A stretch of DNA of 64,000 nt from Limonium bicolor (GCA_023374045.1 CM041777.1:103308046-103372045), one strand, 5' to 3'. Shown: positions 11,640-25,732, counted from the first letter of the stretch. Notes: a model not told the origin generated them from the letters alone. Numbers and translations: made by a program.

Positions 11640-11861
11640 ACATACACCCCAACCTCACTATCTTACGAATTGTTAACCCCAGGCCTCGAGTCCAATGGAG
11701 GAGCTGTTCTGAATGTGTTGGACAGGACCGAGGCCAAGGATAAGGGGAATGTCATTATGGGAACCTTCACTGTAAACGGCGTGAGTGCATCGATACTGTT
11801 CGATTCAGGAGCGTCTCATTCCTTTATATCCTCTACATTAGCAAGGAAGTAAGAGACAACC
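11640..11861 (+). pseudogene. E1 pol, 5' part: start of aspartic protease
   Basis: The frame reads NGGAVLNVLDRTEA, then GTFTVNGVSASILFDSGASHSFIS, with the retroviral-type protease active site DSGA at 11802-11813. A TAA follows at 11850-11852. At 11861 the frame is cut by the E2 insertion; the CAACC before it is duplicated at 55694-55698, and the protease resumes in frame at 55699. The exact beginning is unclear. An acceptor-like CCCAG near 11690 may mark the 3' splice site of an intron that spans the AlkB ORF. Confidence 0.8.
11857..11861. repeat. Target-site duplication CAACC of E2, left copy
   Basis: CAACC sits directly before the LTR start TGAAATACCCC at 11862. An identical CAACC directly follows the end of the 3' LTR at 55693. 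This five-base duplication proves that the two outermost LTR ends belong to one insertion 43.8 kb apart. Confidence 0.95.
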
Positions 11862-14800
11862 TGAAATACCCCAAACTAATAAAATATGTATTAAATATCT
11901 AATCACATTGATTAAGGCCTAAACATGCCTTAAAAGTCAACTGAGAACAACAGTGGTCAACACAAAGCAAGATGTTGCACCCTTTGACTGTTTAGGGTAA
12001 ATAAATACCCAAATGAACTTATTAGGACCTAAAACTTTGTCCTATGCTTTTTACCACATTACTAAACATATTACAATTGTTGGACAACACTCCAACACAA
12101 AGAACAAGCATTTACATGCTTCAAGGTCAAGAAGGGCAAAAATGTGCTCTAAGAAAACCTTAAAGGTCTAATGACCTCTAAATGATATAAAATTGGATAC
12201 CATGATCAAATATCATGTAAGGAACACAAAAAAACCGTTCTCAAAGAAAAAAAAAGCTCAGAAACACCTTGCGACACAAAACGTGCGCTAAAACTCCTTA
12301 AATCACGTTTTTCTGTAATTGCCTTCTAAATTGGTTTTTAATGGGCTTAAAGGTCATAATTACCTTTAAATATGATAATATATCATAATCTATATCATAG
12401 GAATTTAATTCCAGAAATTTACAAATTTTTACAAATTTAATATTAAAATATTAATAAAACCCTAAAAGGGGGCCCGTTTGAGTCAACATTGACTAAGAAT
12501 GGTCAAGAGGTCAAAGTTTGACCCCTTGGACCACATGAGGTCGACAGCCACAAGCAAGGGAGCTTAAAAATCGCCACTTGCAAGCACAAAGACAAGGTTC
12601 CAACACATCCCACAAATTAAGGACTACTTTTACCTTTTTAATACTTTAGTCTATTTATCACACTTATTGGCTCCATGATTGACTAAGGGCTTCAAAAAAC
12701 GTGTGAGACTCCACTTGAGAGGCTCCAGCCTCTCCAATAATCGATGCCAGCCCCTTTGGTGAGTCATCAATCACCAAAAACAATAAACAAGTCAAAAAAG
12801 GGTTTTAAGGCAAAATTGACCTAATCTCTCATTTGCCTTGCTTCCCAACCGAGACAAGGCCTCTCTATTCTCCCTTTGGCTTCTCCAAACCGTGGGTAAG
12901 TCACCAAGAACAGAGAAGAACACTTTGATACATAGGTAAGCTTAATTAGTCATTTTATGTTCAATTTCTTCACGAATCTTTCCTCTTTCGGTGGATATAA
13001 GCATCAACCACTTCCATCCATGGATCTAGGTTGTTTTGGAGGTTAAATGAAGGACAAATCTCGGCCATAACAAGGGAAGAAGGTGGAGAAACCCAATCTT
13101 GTTCTTAAGGTACAAAAATGTGCTTTAAGCACTTATCTTTTGATTTTCTTTAGATCCGGTTGTAAAACCTGTTCTCCTAGCCTTATAACCTTCTTCTTAA
13201 CATACTTATTCAGCGGATCTATCAAGAGCTTCAAGGTATAGCCAGATCCAAGCCAAAAACACCATTTTTGGCATTTTAAACAAGGTAAAAATTAGCCATC
13301 TTCGAATCTAAGTTATACCGGTTTTAAGCCTTGGTTTAGTAGACCTTTTGATGCTCTTTTGCTTCTGTAAATTTAGGTCGAAGTCAACCCATACTCACCT
13401 TGGTATTATAAGGTAAATCTTACCTTGAAATATACATTAAAACACTTCTTATGGTTAGATCTTGCTTGGAGACTAACTATGCCTTGGTTTCTGTTTGAAA
13501 ACATGTAAAAGAAGCTGTGGAAATTTTATTCCTAAGCTGGCCGAACCAAACAAGGCTTTATCTAAGCAAAAACAAGGTATAAATCACTTAAATCTACACT
13601 TGGTATATTAATATGTGTTTATACATATTTATACATATATGCCGTGAGTGAATGAGTATATTAAGGTCTTATTTTGACCTTAAGTGATTAAGGAATGGTT
13701 TAATAAATTTTATAACTAATTAAACAAGCATAATTGTCAAATTTAAGACATTATGTGGAAAATTGGTAATTAATGGAAAGATATGGGAGAGGCCGAAAGT
13801 TTACAGCATTTTTGGACATTTATGTGTAATTTATTTTATAAGCCAATGTTTGTAATAAGGCCATGTACTTTAGGCCATTTTATTTATGCATTTATAAGCT
13901 TTTATTTAAGTTTAGGTGAAATATATGCATTACCGCATATTATAAGGGTCTAAACCATAATTAAAATTAAATTTGGGGGCTATACAATAATTAAGCCAAA
14001 AGTTTGAGGTTAAAAAGAGTTTAAATAAAAATTATAAGATTTTATAAAGTTTTGGTGGTTAAATGGTAATTTCTTGAAAGTTTGTGTATAAAACCGTAAT
14101 ATGTAGAGCTTAGTGGTCAAGGAAATATTAAGGTGGTCAACCTTGACCATATGGTAGGTTTTGACCAAATTAGATAAGTTAAATAACTTATTTAAGGTTT
14201 TATAATAAGTTATGTATTTAATTGTAACAATTTTATAACATATGTGGTATATATGTTATTTCCGAAAATAAAGGGTGTAAAATGGTATTATAAACACCCA
14301 TGGGCTATTAGGAATTTTTAGGAATTTATTGGGTTGATTTTGGAATTAAAAAAACTATATGTATATATATAGTTATTATGTCATTATGACACTTTGGAGA
14401 AATATAAGTGGTGGATTTATAAATACCGAAATATGGGTTAGTAAGGGAAATTATAACCCTTTGGTGAAATTTGGAGACTTTTAGAATTATATAAGAGTAT
14501 TTATTAAGATATGTGTATATATAGTTTCTAATGATATAAACTATATGTTATAAATTGAGCCTAATGGAAATATAAATATATATTAAGGTCTGTTCGGTTA
14601 TTAAATAAAATAACCATAGGTTATACTCTTTATAAGTTAAAAATGTTATATTAAATGGTATATAACATGTATAAATAATGGGGAGATTTTGTAAATAAAA
14701 GAAACTATGGTTATGGAAAAGAATAAGGTTTAATATATATGCCTATGCGGCAATATATAGTTTGTATAAAACTAAGGTTATAGTTTAAAGGAAATAAAAA

Positions 14801-17285
14801 TATCATATTATATGATATTAGTATATGGAATAACATTACATAATGTTATGTGGTCAAAATGGAATTTAAATAAATTCAAGGGCTGTACCAAATTAATAAA
14901 AGTTGGAAAATGAATTTTAGACTATGGTCTACTATGTTATAAATGTTATAACAATTATTTGGTATTAAGGTGGTTTTAATGGAATTAAAATAAGTAAGGA
15001 TATTCACATTAAACAATGTGACAAACTATAAATAAATAAGGTTTATAAATAAGGACTTAGGAATAATAAAACACTTATTGGAGTAATGTTAAAATTATAC
15101 AACATGAAAATGTTATAACATAACATTAGGGGTAGAATCTTAATATAAGTTGTATTAATATATACAAATAATGAGAATAATCATCTAATAAGATGATAAA
15201 AATGTAACATTTAATGAAAAGAGTTATTAAACTCATGAAATTTACCTACGTGGTAAATATATACTGCACAAGATAATGTATATAAGGATGAGTATATATT
15301 ATGGTTGGAACCATATTAAATAATGGTGGTGGTTATTAAAAAAAATATATAGTACGAAACTATAAGGTATAAGTTTTTGGATGCAAATATTATTTGCTAA
15401 AGATAATGGAGCATATAATACATGTATTATAATGGATGGTGGGAAAATAATACAATATAATATAATAATGCATGCATACATGCAACTATAGGTTATATAC
15501 CTAAACTAGATGGTGGAAAGATCAAAGAAATATAATGAATTAAACTTAACAATTGAAATATTTGACATACGAGTTTTTAGTAACAAAGCCGACCGGTTTA
15601 GAGAAACCGTAACAAATAACTGTAGAAATCCGGGGATAAACTGTCGGGGTCACTTGTTATTCGGAAATACTGGATGTAGTTAGTCATGGAGACTGACTTA
15701 TAGTTTTAATACCGTTTAGATCATACTTCAGACAAGGACGCTTGACGAGTTAGTGGACTACCCTGCGCATCCTAGGTCTTGGTGAACGGTATGTAAAGGG
15801 TTTGATCCGAGTTGTCCTAAGGAAGCTCCTTGGGCTCGGATTTGGTTGATATAACTGTGTGTTATGTGTGTGGATACATGTATGTGATTAAGTGTTACTG
15901 CATTATTTATTTATTTTGCACGAGCGTCCTACGGGACTAACACTACGTCGACTATAGATCGACTTATATAAACATACATATACGTTAATGTGATAACATG
16001 ACGGTACTAGATTTAATACCATAGTATTAATATTAGGTATATGGGAACCTAAGTAAAATACTTAGGGACGAGTCACGACATTGTCGGTCTCTAGAGCATG
16101 GATCTCGAACATGAATATAACCTAGATTACTTCTAGGTATGCGTGAGACCCATTGGGCAGCTAATTAATAATTATCTCCATAAGACTAAGAGCATATCTT
16201 AAACATTATGAGAGAGGATGGTATGAGTTGAGGTGAGGAATCCCGGTAGTTTATGAACTACTGGTTGCACATTTGTGATCACTGAGGGTACCCGATCGGG
16301 TTCCGCTCCAGGTTATACCCAACGAGCCCAAACTGGATCGTGGGTCAGGTGGCTACGGCCTTTATATGGACGTCTTACGAGACATAAGAGAGTCAGGGGC
16401 CTCCGGACCTCTGGCGAAATGAGACCTTTGTGTGTACGGGAGGACTACTGTCCATGGTGAGGATATCGGTTGTCCTAACATGACGCCCAACTGGTATTAT
16501 TAAACATGGTGGATGGAGCCTACAAGGCTAAGGTAAATTAACTATGGAAACTGTACGCTACGACGATTATACATTGTACATAAGGATGGGGCCTTGAAGG
16601 CCAAATTAAATTAAATTAATAAGGATGGTGAACGCTACGGCGATTGTAATTGTACATTATATTGTTATTACTCGATACGTTCGATATACAAATGTTGTTT
16701 GAGATATTAAATGAATGTTTGGATTGGATGGATGGATGGTAAAATGTTTATGAATATGGATGGATGATTATGTATATTATATATGTTTATTACAGTACTG
16801 GTTATAACTGTAAAATGGTAAAGCATGAAACCGATCTAATAATAAGATGGTTAAAATGACGAAGTGACCATTAGGGTCCGGCCGGCATACTCAGCGTCTA
16901 TCGCTGATATACACCATTGCTGGTTGTTGATTATCGCCGAAGCCAAAGTTCGGGAACAGGGTAATTAGAGTTTATTTTAATTACCGCACATGGAGTTGTA
17001 TTATGGTAAGGTTATGTATATTCAGGTTTGGGTAGACGCTCACTCGTCGATGTTTATGATTTATGGACTTAGTATGATGTATAGGAGTTCTCGTTATCAC
17101 GGCGGTTTAGTAGTGGTTTGGTTGGTTGTTGGATGTAGTTTGGCTTCATTGCTCGCATGGGCGAGTAATGGCCGGTGACACCCGAGTGGTATTGTATGTT
17201 GTTATTTATCTTCCGCTGTAAGCTGTAAGACGTTTATTTATTGTTACGTGAGAGATTATACGTAATTGTGGAGAGAGGTGTTACA
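11862..17285 (+). mobile_element. E2 5' LTR (LTR A), 5,424 bp
   Basis: It starts TGAAATACCCC and ends GGTGTTACA. It is AT-rich and non-coding, and aligns along its whole length with the three-part 3' LTR. The ORFs in it (15299-15481, 16275-16460, 16990-17178) are short, and the E2 3' LTR does not preserve them as frames under constraint. LTRs supply promoter and polyadenylation signals. I could not place a TATA box with confidence. Confidence 0.92.
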
Positions 17286-17289
17286 AAAG

Positions 17290-17317
17290 TGGTATCAGAG
17301 CGGAGTACCGCTCTGAT
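17290..17317 (+). promoter_or_regulatory. E2 primer-binding site and hairpin
   Basis: TGGTATCAGAGC at 17290-17301 is the initiator-Met tRNA primer site, four bases after the LTR. Arms 17294-17303 and 17308-17317 pair perfectly over 10 bp around an AGTA loop, as in E1 and E3. Confidence 0.85.
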
Positions 17318-18143
17318 GACGAGGAAGTAGGTTATGACAGTGAGCTTAGGACTTGGGAAATATTGGGGAACGTTTGTGAGTTACGAGATGACTCGTCTTA
17401 GAAAAAATATTGTGTCTAGTAACGCAAACTGCGTGACATAGTAGCCTTTAAGGCAATTCAATATCAACTGGTTGTGTATGGTAAATTACTGAGTATTTAT
17501 GGGACATTCTGTACTACAGATGTCTGGGGAACTAGAGGGCGTGGTACTGGTAGAGGTGGAGGCGGTGACCCACGATTCCAGGAGTTGCAGAGACAATTGC
17601 TGCTATTCTTGCACAGTGGGTACTCAAATAGGAGGAGGAGCCCAGCCCCCGCCACAGCCCAGGGAAATGAACTGGCTGAAGTCAGTTGGCGAGACCCGAC
17701 CACCTACATATACTGGGGAGCCAGACCCGTAGCTTTGGAGCGTTTCATTGTTGAACATGAGAAGGCCTACGAGGCTTTACAAGTACCTGCTAACTAGAAG
17801 GTTGTCATTGCTGCTTTCCATCTGAAGGATGCAGCCAGCACTTGGTGGAGGTTGGTCAAGGACCATCACCTGGCTACGCCCGACTTTTCGTGGGCTGCCT
17901 TTGTAGAGTTGCCGAGGGGGAAGTACTACCCAGCACATCTTAAACAGAAGAAGCGCCATGAGTTCGAGACATTAACCCAGGGAGGTCTGACCGTGGATGA
18001 GTACTATGCTCGATTCATTGGTCTACTGGACTTCATCCCCGGTGTGGATTACTCAGAAACCGTTAAGATCGAGAAGTTCGGGGGAGGGACTATTGTTTCG
18101 CATCCAGATGGCGATGGGGGTGCTACCCTTACATACCATCCAG

Positions 18144-18221
18144 GTATTAACATGAAGCCATAAAATCTTTACTTACTACATTACCGATTAACTTTGTGAG
18201 AACTTACCAATGAGATTCCAG
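18144..18221 (+). other. Putative intron in E2 gag (capsid)
   Basis: GTATTA to TTCCAG, 78 bp, at TIQ|ECYDAAS. E3 has an intron at the equivalent point (45904-46005). E1 reads straight through (TTIQECYDAAS) with no insertion. Confidence 0.7.
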
Positions 18222-18360
18222 GAGTGTTACGATGCTGCCTCGAGGACGGAGCTAATGCTCCAGACTCGGGAAGAGACTCTTGGGGCTAAGAAGAGAAAGA
18301 ACCCTGAGGGAGAGTCTGAGGGTGGAGGAGCATCTCCAGGCGATGGCCAAAAGAAGGGAA

Positions 18361-18434
18361 ATAAGGACTTATCCCATTCTAAATTGTTTACCATATTAAA
18401 TACCTTATGAATGCTGACCCGAAACCTTGAACAG
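18361..18434 (+). other. Decayed intron in E2 gag (linker)
   Basis: It matches the E1 intron at 10059-10138 by position and by the downstream exon GAAATTCTTT. The donor reads AT where E1 has GT, so it would no longer splice normally. Confidence 0.5.
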
Positions 18435-18552
18435 GAAATTCTTTCCAAAGAAAGGGCAGCAGGGTCACCAGGGAGCAAAGGGAAAAGAGCCCGTCCTTCG
18501 GTTGACCGGTCCAGCTATAGATGCTCAGCCTCTGAGATCTGCACTCCTAAGG

Positions 18553-18635
18553 GTGAGAACACCTACCTCTTAAATTGAATTGTGACCTTAACCTTTATAT
18601 CATCAGATTTAACTTAAACTAAATATCACCATTAG
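18553..18635 (+). other. Putative intron in E2 gag before the zinc knuckles
   Basis: GTGAGA to ATTAG, 83 bp. Splicing joins PKG to TGQPQRHFYCK in frame. The position is shared with E1 and E3. Confidence 0.65.
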
Positions 18636-18913
18636 GCACCGGACAACCCCAACGCCATTTCTATTGTAAGCGTTTGTGGGAAAGACCATCCTGGGGTCGA
18701 CTGTAATGGCCGTAAAGTTGAATGTCGTGCTGCAAGAAGGAGGGTCACAGGGAATTCGAGTGTTGGATGAACCCTGAGAGCCGTAATTACAGGCCACCAA
18801 AGAATACTCAGAAGACCTCAGTTGGAGGATCTAGAGTACCACGAGGCGGTCAGGATGGCCAGACATCTACTGATGCTGGAGCCCAGAGAGGCAAGGGAGT
18901 AGAGAGGGCATGA

Positions 18914-21746
18914 GTACCCTGACTCCATGAGACCGCTGGTGGAAGACCTTTGTTTACTATGTTATGTACTTACCTTGGATGTTGAACAAACTTATGTTAT
19001 TAGTATGTGGGAGTGTGTCATTGACCACTTGCCTTTTTGTGTATGACTTTGGGATTAGTTGTGTGTACTCAGTACCAATAAGCTTTAAACCTTGACGGAT
19101 AATATATATGAACAGGATGTTAATGCTTACATTATCACGTAGCCTATACTCGATGACGCAGAGTCAATGAGACCGGTGATTACTGAACCAATATTACCAC
19201 CTGCATGGCGCACTTGCTATTGCAAGCGCTATGACAAGTAAACTACTGAAATTTCCATCTGCCTTGCGCACTTGACAGAGCAAGTGCTGCTACTGCAACT
19301 GCAACTACTACTTTTTAGTCTTTTATTATATGTATACCAAAAAAAAATGTTTTTCAAACGTTTTCATACAAACCTTGAGATTAGGAACCTATGCAACCTT
19401 GTGAAGACCGTTAGTCTGACCATTGCAACTGGAGAAATTATACAACCACTGTGATTGTAAACGATACCACTTTAATTGTTGGGAATTTCCAGACAAGGCT
19501 TATTAGCCAAAACCATCAGTGTATACCGCATTTAATGCTAATCACTACTAGTGATGAATGTTTAGTCCTTATGGACAAGCATACCCTTGGTAGATGCACC
19601 ACGTCAGTGAGGATGGTTGGGAAGTGAAGAACCAAGTTGCTCAAGCTATTATGCAATCTGCAGTACATCCAATTAAGCGGATGAGGGAACAAATATGAAC
19701 TATGGATGAGACACGATCATGATAAACAGGGAGAAAAGGAAATATGTGCACTGAATGAGATCGAATTAGGAGAACCAAGTTTGCTAAATATAGCACAGAT
19801 TTTACTTACACCGAGTTGAATAACACTAGCTTATGGCACGAATTACCACTGATGCCACTATGGCAATATCACTTATTACAAGATAACCGACAACAGGAAC
19901 TAATAATACTAAAAGGACATCCATCAAAAGGGAGATTGACTGCAGGATACTTCACAATAATCGTGTGACAGACATTACCAGTTTACTAAATGAGACATGG
20001 GGCGACCGCACTCCGATAGGAGCATGTGGGCCTGACCGACTTATTTATAAGTTAGTCGGGTAAGTAGTAATGTACCAGTACGGTACCCATGCAAGTAGAC
20101 AAGTAGTGTTAGGAACACGAGAAGTAGTCAACTCCGTACTACGGACAGTAAGACAGGTTACCTCGAAGATGGACGAGAAGAGCCACAGTTAAAACAACGG
20201 GCTAGAGAAATCAAGAACTTTCAACACACAGAGAACAATAGACAGTATACAGTGAAGACAGAGAAACCGTTCAAGGACAGAAACCGAAGGAAAGAACATG
20301 GAAACCCATTATGGACAAATATATGTAGAATCCTCAAAGGATCGAGCAAATGCTTGCAATCTAGAGGAAATCTACCAGATAATGTGGATATAAACGCGTG
20401 ACTACGCAATGATGAGAGACAAGCTAAATGCTAGCAGATATCTTAAGAAGGAAAAATGGACTTGGAATGTACCACTCACATGATAATTCGCTCATCTTAT
20501 CTGTTTGACTCATTAGATATTAGCTGCTGAGAGTTTACGCCTCTGCACTCTATATGACTGAGTGTTTTGGTATTGCACTTGTGCAGTTATTAATCTAGTG
20601 GGAATACAGAAGGATGTAATGGATATCAACACGAGTGTGTTAAAAAAAACTACAACAGTGTGTTACTCCGGAACAAAACCACCAGGAGACACGGATGACA
20701 ATCATCATCTCGGTAGACATATAGGCTGGTACGTCTTAGTATTACTGAGACAGGTGCAAAGAGCACTAAGTACTAACACTAGCTAATGTCATATTACACC
20801 TCAAGCTGAATATCAGTGAGAGAAGACACACGCATGTATGCTAGTGATCCAAACGAGAGGATACACAACAATGAAAAGAGGCAAACTGAGCCTATGTTCA
20901 TGGGTCTGCACCTCATACGGAGCGAGTGGGCCCATTAGAACGAATTCGGGAGAGAGCACAAATAGATCAGTGCTCACCTTTATATATTGTGGAGCCAGAA
21001 GGGCTAGAGTCATACCGTCTCTTGACATGAGGATAATCCACGAGTTGGAGAACTCTATGAGAGCCAAATCCAGCGCTCCTTGTTGAGCGGCTGTTGTATA
21101 CTTGTGGGGTACGAGGGCGTAACCCTTTTTAAGGGGGTAGAGCCTCTTGGCTGTGCACGTGTGTGCACTAAGTTTGGTTGTTTCGTATGCATGGCATACA
21201 GTGAATTGGTGGTGTGCGGGGCACACGAGATTTTGTTGGTTAAGGTTTGTTGGTTATGTTTGGTACGCGGGGCGTACGTTGTTGGTTTGTTTGTGTGTGA
21301 TGTGCACTATATGTACTTATATGTATGTATCTTATGAGATACCTGTTTGAATGTTGTGTCTACACCCACGTGTGTAGTACCTTCTTATGATACTTGTGAT
21401 ATATGTATTCATATTGCTTTATAGAATGATTACATATGGTATCACCTAGATACGAAATGAATAATTAGTTATGGAATGTGGAACGATATGTTATGGACTC
21501 CTCGGGGAGGTTGTCAGGGTTTGTAGAACTGATAGGAAATGATGGTGCTGATGGATCACCTATATCCATATATGATTGAACTAATGCCACAAAGTGATGG
21601 CTATGTGCTTATAGGCACAACACGATGTGTGTAAATGATATATCACATAGATATACATTATGGGAATCATGGGTAGTTAATATATATATATACATGCCTA
21701 TTTGATTAAGCGACTTCGGGATGAAGTCTTTTAAGGGGGGGTAGAT
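18914..21746 (+). mobile_element. E2 interior after gag: non-coding, origin unknown
   Basis: About 2.8 kb in place of the AlkB ORF and pol of related elements. I see no protease, reverse transcriptase, RNase H, integrase or AlkB motif in any frame. Short ORFs (19272-19454, 20562-20786, 20813-21350) overlap on both strands and look accidental. Related 'gcgcacttg...caag' blocks occur at 19207-19230 and 19266-19290. From 21080 the sequence again resembles the E3 3' untranslated region, including a first polypurine-like tract at 21127-21143. It may be heavily mutated ancestral sequence or a replacement; I cannot decide. Confidence 0.6.
21731..21746 (+). promoter_or_regulatory. E2 polypurine tract
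   Basis: TTAAGGGGGGGTAGAT directly precedes the 3' LTR start TGAAATACCCC. This is the plus-strand primer for reverse transcription. E3 has the same tract at 51429-51442. A near-copy lies about 600 bases upstream (21127-21143). Confidence 0.9.
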
Positions 21747-24700
21747 TGAAATACCCCAACTAATAAAATATGGATTAAATATCTAATCACATTGATTAAG
21801 GCCTAAACATGCCTTAAAAGTCAACTGAGAACAACAGTGGTCAACACAAAGCAAAATGTTGCACCCTTTGACTGTTTAGGGTAAATAAATACCCAAATGA
21901 ACTTCTTAGGACCTAAAACTTTGTCCTAAGCTTTTTAACACATTACTAAACATATTACAATTGTTTGACAACACTCCAACACAAAGAACAAGCATTTACA
22001 TGCTTCAAGGTCAAGAAGGGCAAAAATGTGCTCTAAGAAAACCTTAAAGGTCTAATGACCTCTAAATGATATAAAATTGGATACCATGATCAAATATCAT
22101 GTAAGGAACACAAAAAAACCGTCTCAAAGAAAACCAAGCTCAGAAACACCTTGCGACACAAAACGTGCGCTAAAACTCCTTAAAGCACGTTTTTGTGTAT
22201 TGCCTTCTAAATTGGTTTTTAATGGGCTTAAAGGTCATAATTACCTTTAAATATGATAATATATCATATTAGTAATTAATTCTAGAAATTTACAAATTTT
22301 TACAAATTTAATATTAAAATATTAATAAAACCCTAAAAGGGGGCCCGTTTGAGTCAACATTGACTAAGAATGGTCAAGAGGTCAAATTTTGACCCCTTGG
22401 ACCACATGAGGTCGACAGCCACAAGCAAGGGAGCTTAAAAATCGCCACTTGCAAGCACAAAGACAAGGTTCCAACACATCCCACAAATTAAGGACTATTT
22501 TACCTTTTTAATACTTTAGTCTATTTATCACACTTATTGGCTCCATGATTGACTAAGGGCTTCAAAAAACGTGTGAGACTCCACTTTAGAGGCTCCAGCC
22601 CCTCCAATAATCGATGCCAGCGCCCTTTGGTGAGTCATCAATCACCAAAAACAATAAACAAGTCAAAAAAGGGTTTTAAGGCAAAATTGACCTAATCTCT
22701 CATTTGCCTTGCTTCCCAACCGAGACAAGGCCTCTCTATTCTCCCTTTGGCTTCTCCAAACCGTGGGTAAGTCACCAAGAACAGAGAAGAACACTTTGAT
22801 ACATAGGTAAGCTTAGTTAGTCATTTTATGTTCAATTTCTTCATGAATCTTTCCTCTTTCGGTGGATCTAAGCATCAAACACTTCCATCCATGGATCTAG
22901 GTTGTTTTGGAGGTTAAATGAAGGACAAATCTCGGCCATAACAGGGAAGAAGGTGGAGAAACCCAATCTTGTCTTAAAGTACAAAAATGTGCTTTAAGCA
23001 CTTATCTTTTGATTCTCTTTAGATCCGGTTGTAAAACCTGTTCTCCTAGCCTTATAACCTTCTTCTTAACATACTTATTCAGCGGATCTATCAAGAGCTT
23101 CAAGGTATAGCCAGATCCAAGCCAAAAACACCATTTTTGTCATTTTAAACAAGGTAAAAATTAGCCATCTTCGAATCTAAGTTATACCGGTTTAAGCCTT
23201 GGTTTAGTAGACCTTTTGATGCTCTTTTGCTTCTGTAAATTTAGGTCGAAGTCAACCCATACTCACCTTGGTATTCTAAGGTAAATCTTACCTTGAAATA
23301 TACATTAAAACACTTCTTATGGTTAGATCTTGCTTGGAGACTAACTATGCCTTGGTTTCTGTTTGAAAACATGTAAAAGAAGCTGTGGAAATTTTATTCC
23401 TAAGCTGGCCGAACCAAACAAGGCTTTATCTAAGCAAAAACAAGGTATAGATCACTTAAATCTACACTTGGTATATTAATATGTGTTTATACATATTATA
23501 CATATATGCCGTGAGTGAATGAGTATATTAGGGTCTTATTTTGACCTTAAGTGATTAAGGAATGGTTTAATAAATTTATAACTAATTATACAAGCATAAT
23601 TGTCAATTTAAGACATTATGTAGAAAATTGGTAATTAATGGAAATATATGGGAGAGGCCGAAAGTTTACAGCATTTTTGGACATTTATGTGTAATTTATT
23701 TTATAAGCCAATGTTTGTAATAAGGCCATGTACTTTAGGCCATTTTATTTATGCATTTATAAGCTTTTATTTAAGTTTAGGTGAAATATATGCATTACCG
23801 CATATTATAAGGGTCTAAACCATAATTAAAATTAAATTTGGGGGCTATACAATAATTAAGCCGAAAGTTTGAGGTTAAAAGAGTTTAAATAAAAATTATA
23901 AGATTTTATAAAGTTTTGGTGGTTAAATGGTAATTCTAGAAAGTTTGTGTATAAAACCGTAATATGTAGAGCTTAGTGGTCAAGGAAATATTAAGGTGGT
24001 CAACCTTGACCATATGGTAGGTTTTGACCAAATTAGATAAGTTAAATAACTTATTTAAGGTTTCATAATAAGTTATATATTTAATTGTAACAATTTTATA
24101 ACATATGTGGTATATATGTTATTACAAAAATAAAGGGTGTAAAATGGTATTATAAACACCCATGGGCTATTAGGAATTTTTAGGAATTATTGGGTTGATT
24201 TTGGAATTAAAAAAATATATATGTATAATATATAGTTATTATGTCATTATGACACTTGGAGAAATATAGGTGGTGGATTTATAAATACCGAAAGTATATG
24301 GGTTAGTAAGGGTAATTATAACCCTTTGGTGAAATTTGGAGACTTTTAGAATTATATAAGAGTATTATTAAGATATGTGTATAATATATAGTTCTAATGA
24401 TATGATAAACTATATGTTATAAATTGAGTCTAATGGAAATATAATATATATTAAGGTCTGTTCGTTATTAAATAAAATAACCATATGTTATACTCTTTTA
24501 TAAGTTAAAAATGTTATATTAAATGGTATATATAACATGGTATAAATAATGGGGAGATTTGTAAATAAAAAAACTATGGTTTATGGAAAAGAATAAGGTT
24601 TAATATATATGCCTATGCGGCAATATATAATAGTTTGTATAAAAACTATAGGTTATAAGTTTAAAGGAAATAAAAATATCATATTATATGATATTAGTAT

Positions 24701-25091
24701 ATGGAATAACATTACATAATGTTATATGGTCAAATGGAATTAAATAAATTCAAGGGCTGTACCAAATTAATAAAAGTTGGAAATGAAATTTAGACTATGG
24801 TCTACTATGTTATAAATGTTATAACAATTATTTGGTATTAAGGTGGTTTTAATGGAATTAAAATAAGTAAGGATATTCACATAAACAATGTGACAAACTA
24901 TAAATAAATAATGTTTATAAACTAAGGTATTATGGAATAAACCTTAGGAGTTGTAATTATACAACATAAAATGTTACATAACATTAGGGTAATAATCTTA
25001 ATATAAGTTGTATAATATAATACAACTAATGGGAATAATCATCTAATATAAGATGATAAAAATGTAACATTTAATGAAAAGAGTTTATTAA
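21747..25091 (+). mobile_element. E2 3' LTR, part 1 of 3
   Basis: It matches LTR A from its first base (11862) through about 15230. It is broken at 25091 by the solo LTR E5 and resumes at 39306. Confidence 0.95.
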
Positions 25092-25732
25092 TGTAACACC
25101 CCAACCGTTAAGCTCGTCATTACCTCTTAAATTGTCACCAATTACTCTTACTCACGCAGCGGAACTCTAATTACAACGAGGGGTGAAACAACGCCGTTAG
25201 CCACCCATATGGCTAACCAGGCCTTCCTTGCATACCGTAACGGTCTGATGAACTGGAACAACTGAGTACACAATACAAATACAATACTCAACTCATTTCT
25301 CTACTATACCGAGTCTACAATAAATGGATGCCGACAACATATTCGGTCTTACACCTCCTTCAATACATAAGTAATTAAAACTAACTACCCATGCAACCCA
25401 CCGACCCCGTCCTACTCTCGAACGGAAACATCTTCGGTGTACCTGTAAAAAAAAACATCGCCCCTAGGGGCTCAGCTTAACGCTGCATATGAAATTCGCA
25501 TACCCCGAGCGCTAACCGGGGTACGCCGACTACTTTTGTCGGATGTACATGGAGTTCATTAGTCAAACAACATGCATCATAGCAATACATTATATATATA
25601 TGTGTATTACTCAAGGAATCTACATCCAATCACGGAACACAATCCTAACTAACATAACAAGGTTGTTAGTTGTTTCTGCTTACTCTTAGGCCTTGAGGTT
25701 ATACCTCATCACGGCTTGTTTACTTATTCAAT

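Larger units (their letters stand above)
17520..18913 (+). pseudogene. E2 gag, frameshifted
   Basis: The ATG at 17520 follows 'acag' as in E3. Recognisable blocks include REMNWLKSVGE with TYTGEPDP, then LERFIVEHEKAYEAL, a TAG stop near 17795, and LKDAASTWWRLVKDHHLATPDF. These are followed by KYYPAHLKQKKRHEFETLTQ and TVDEYYARF. Then come ECYDAASRTELMLQ and a knuckle region with HFYCK (a one-base insertion breaks the first knuckle) and CKKEGHREFECW. At least three frameshifts and one nonsense codon are present, so no full-length Gag can be made. Three intron-like interruptions are given separately. It resembles the E1 gag more than the E3 gag. No pol follows. Confidence 0.85.

Noticed and set aside
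20813..21350. Overlapping ORFs on both strands in the E2 interior
   Set aside because: No recognisable domain, opposing frames open together, and composition-driven residues; treated as chance.
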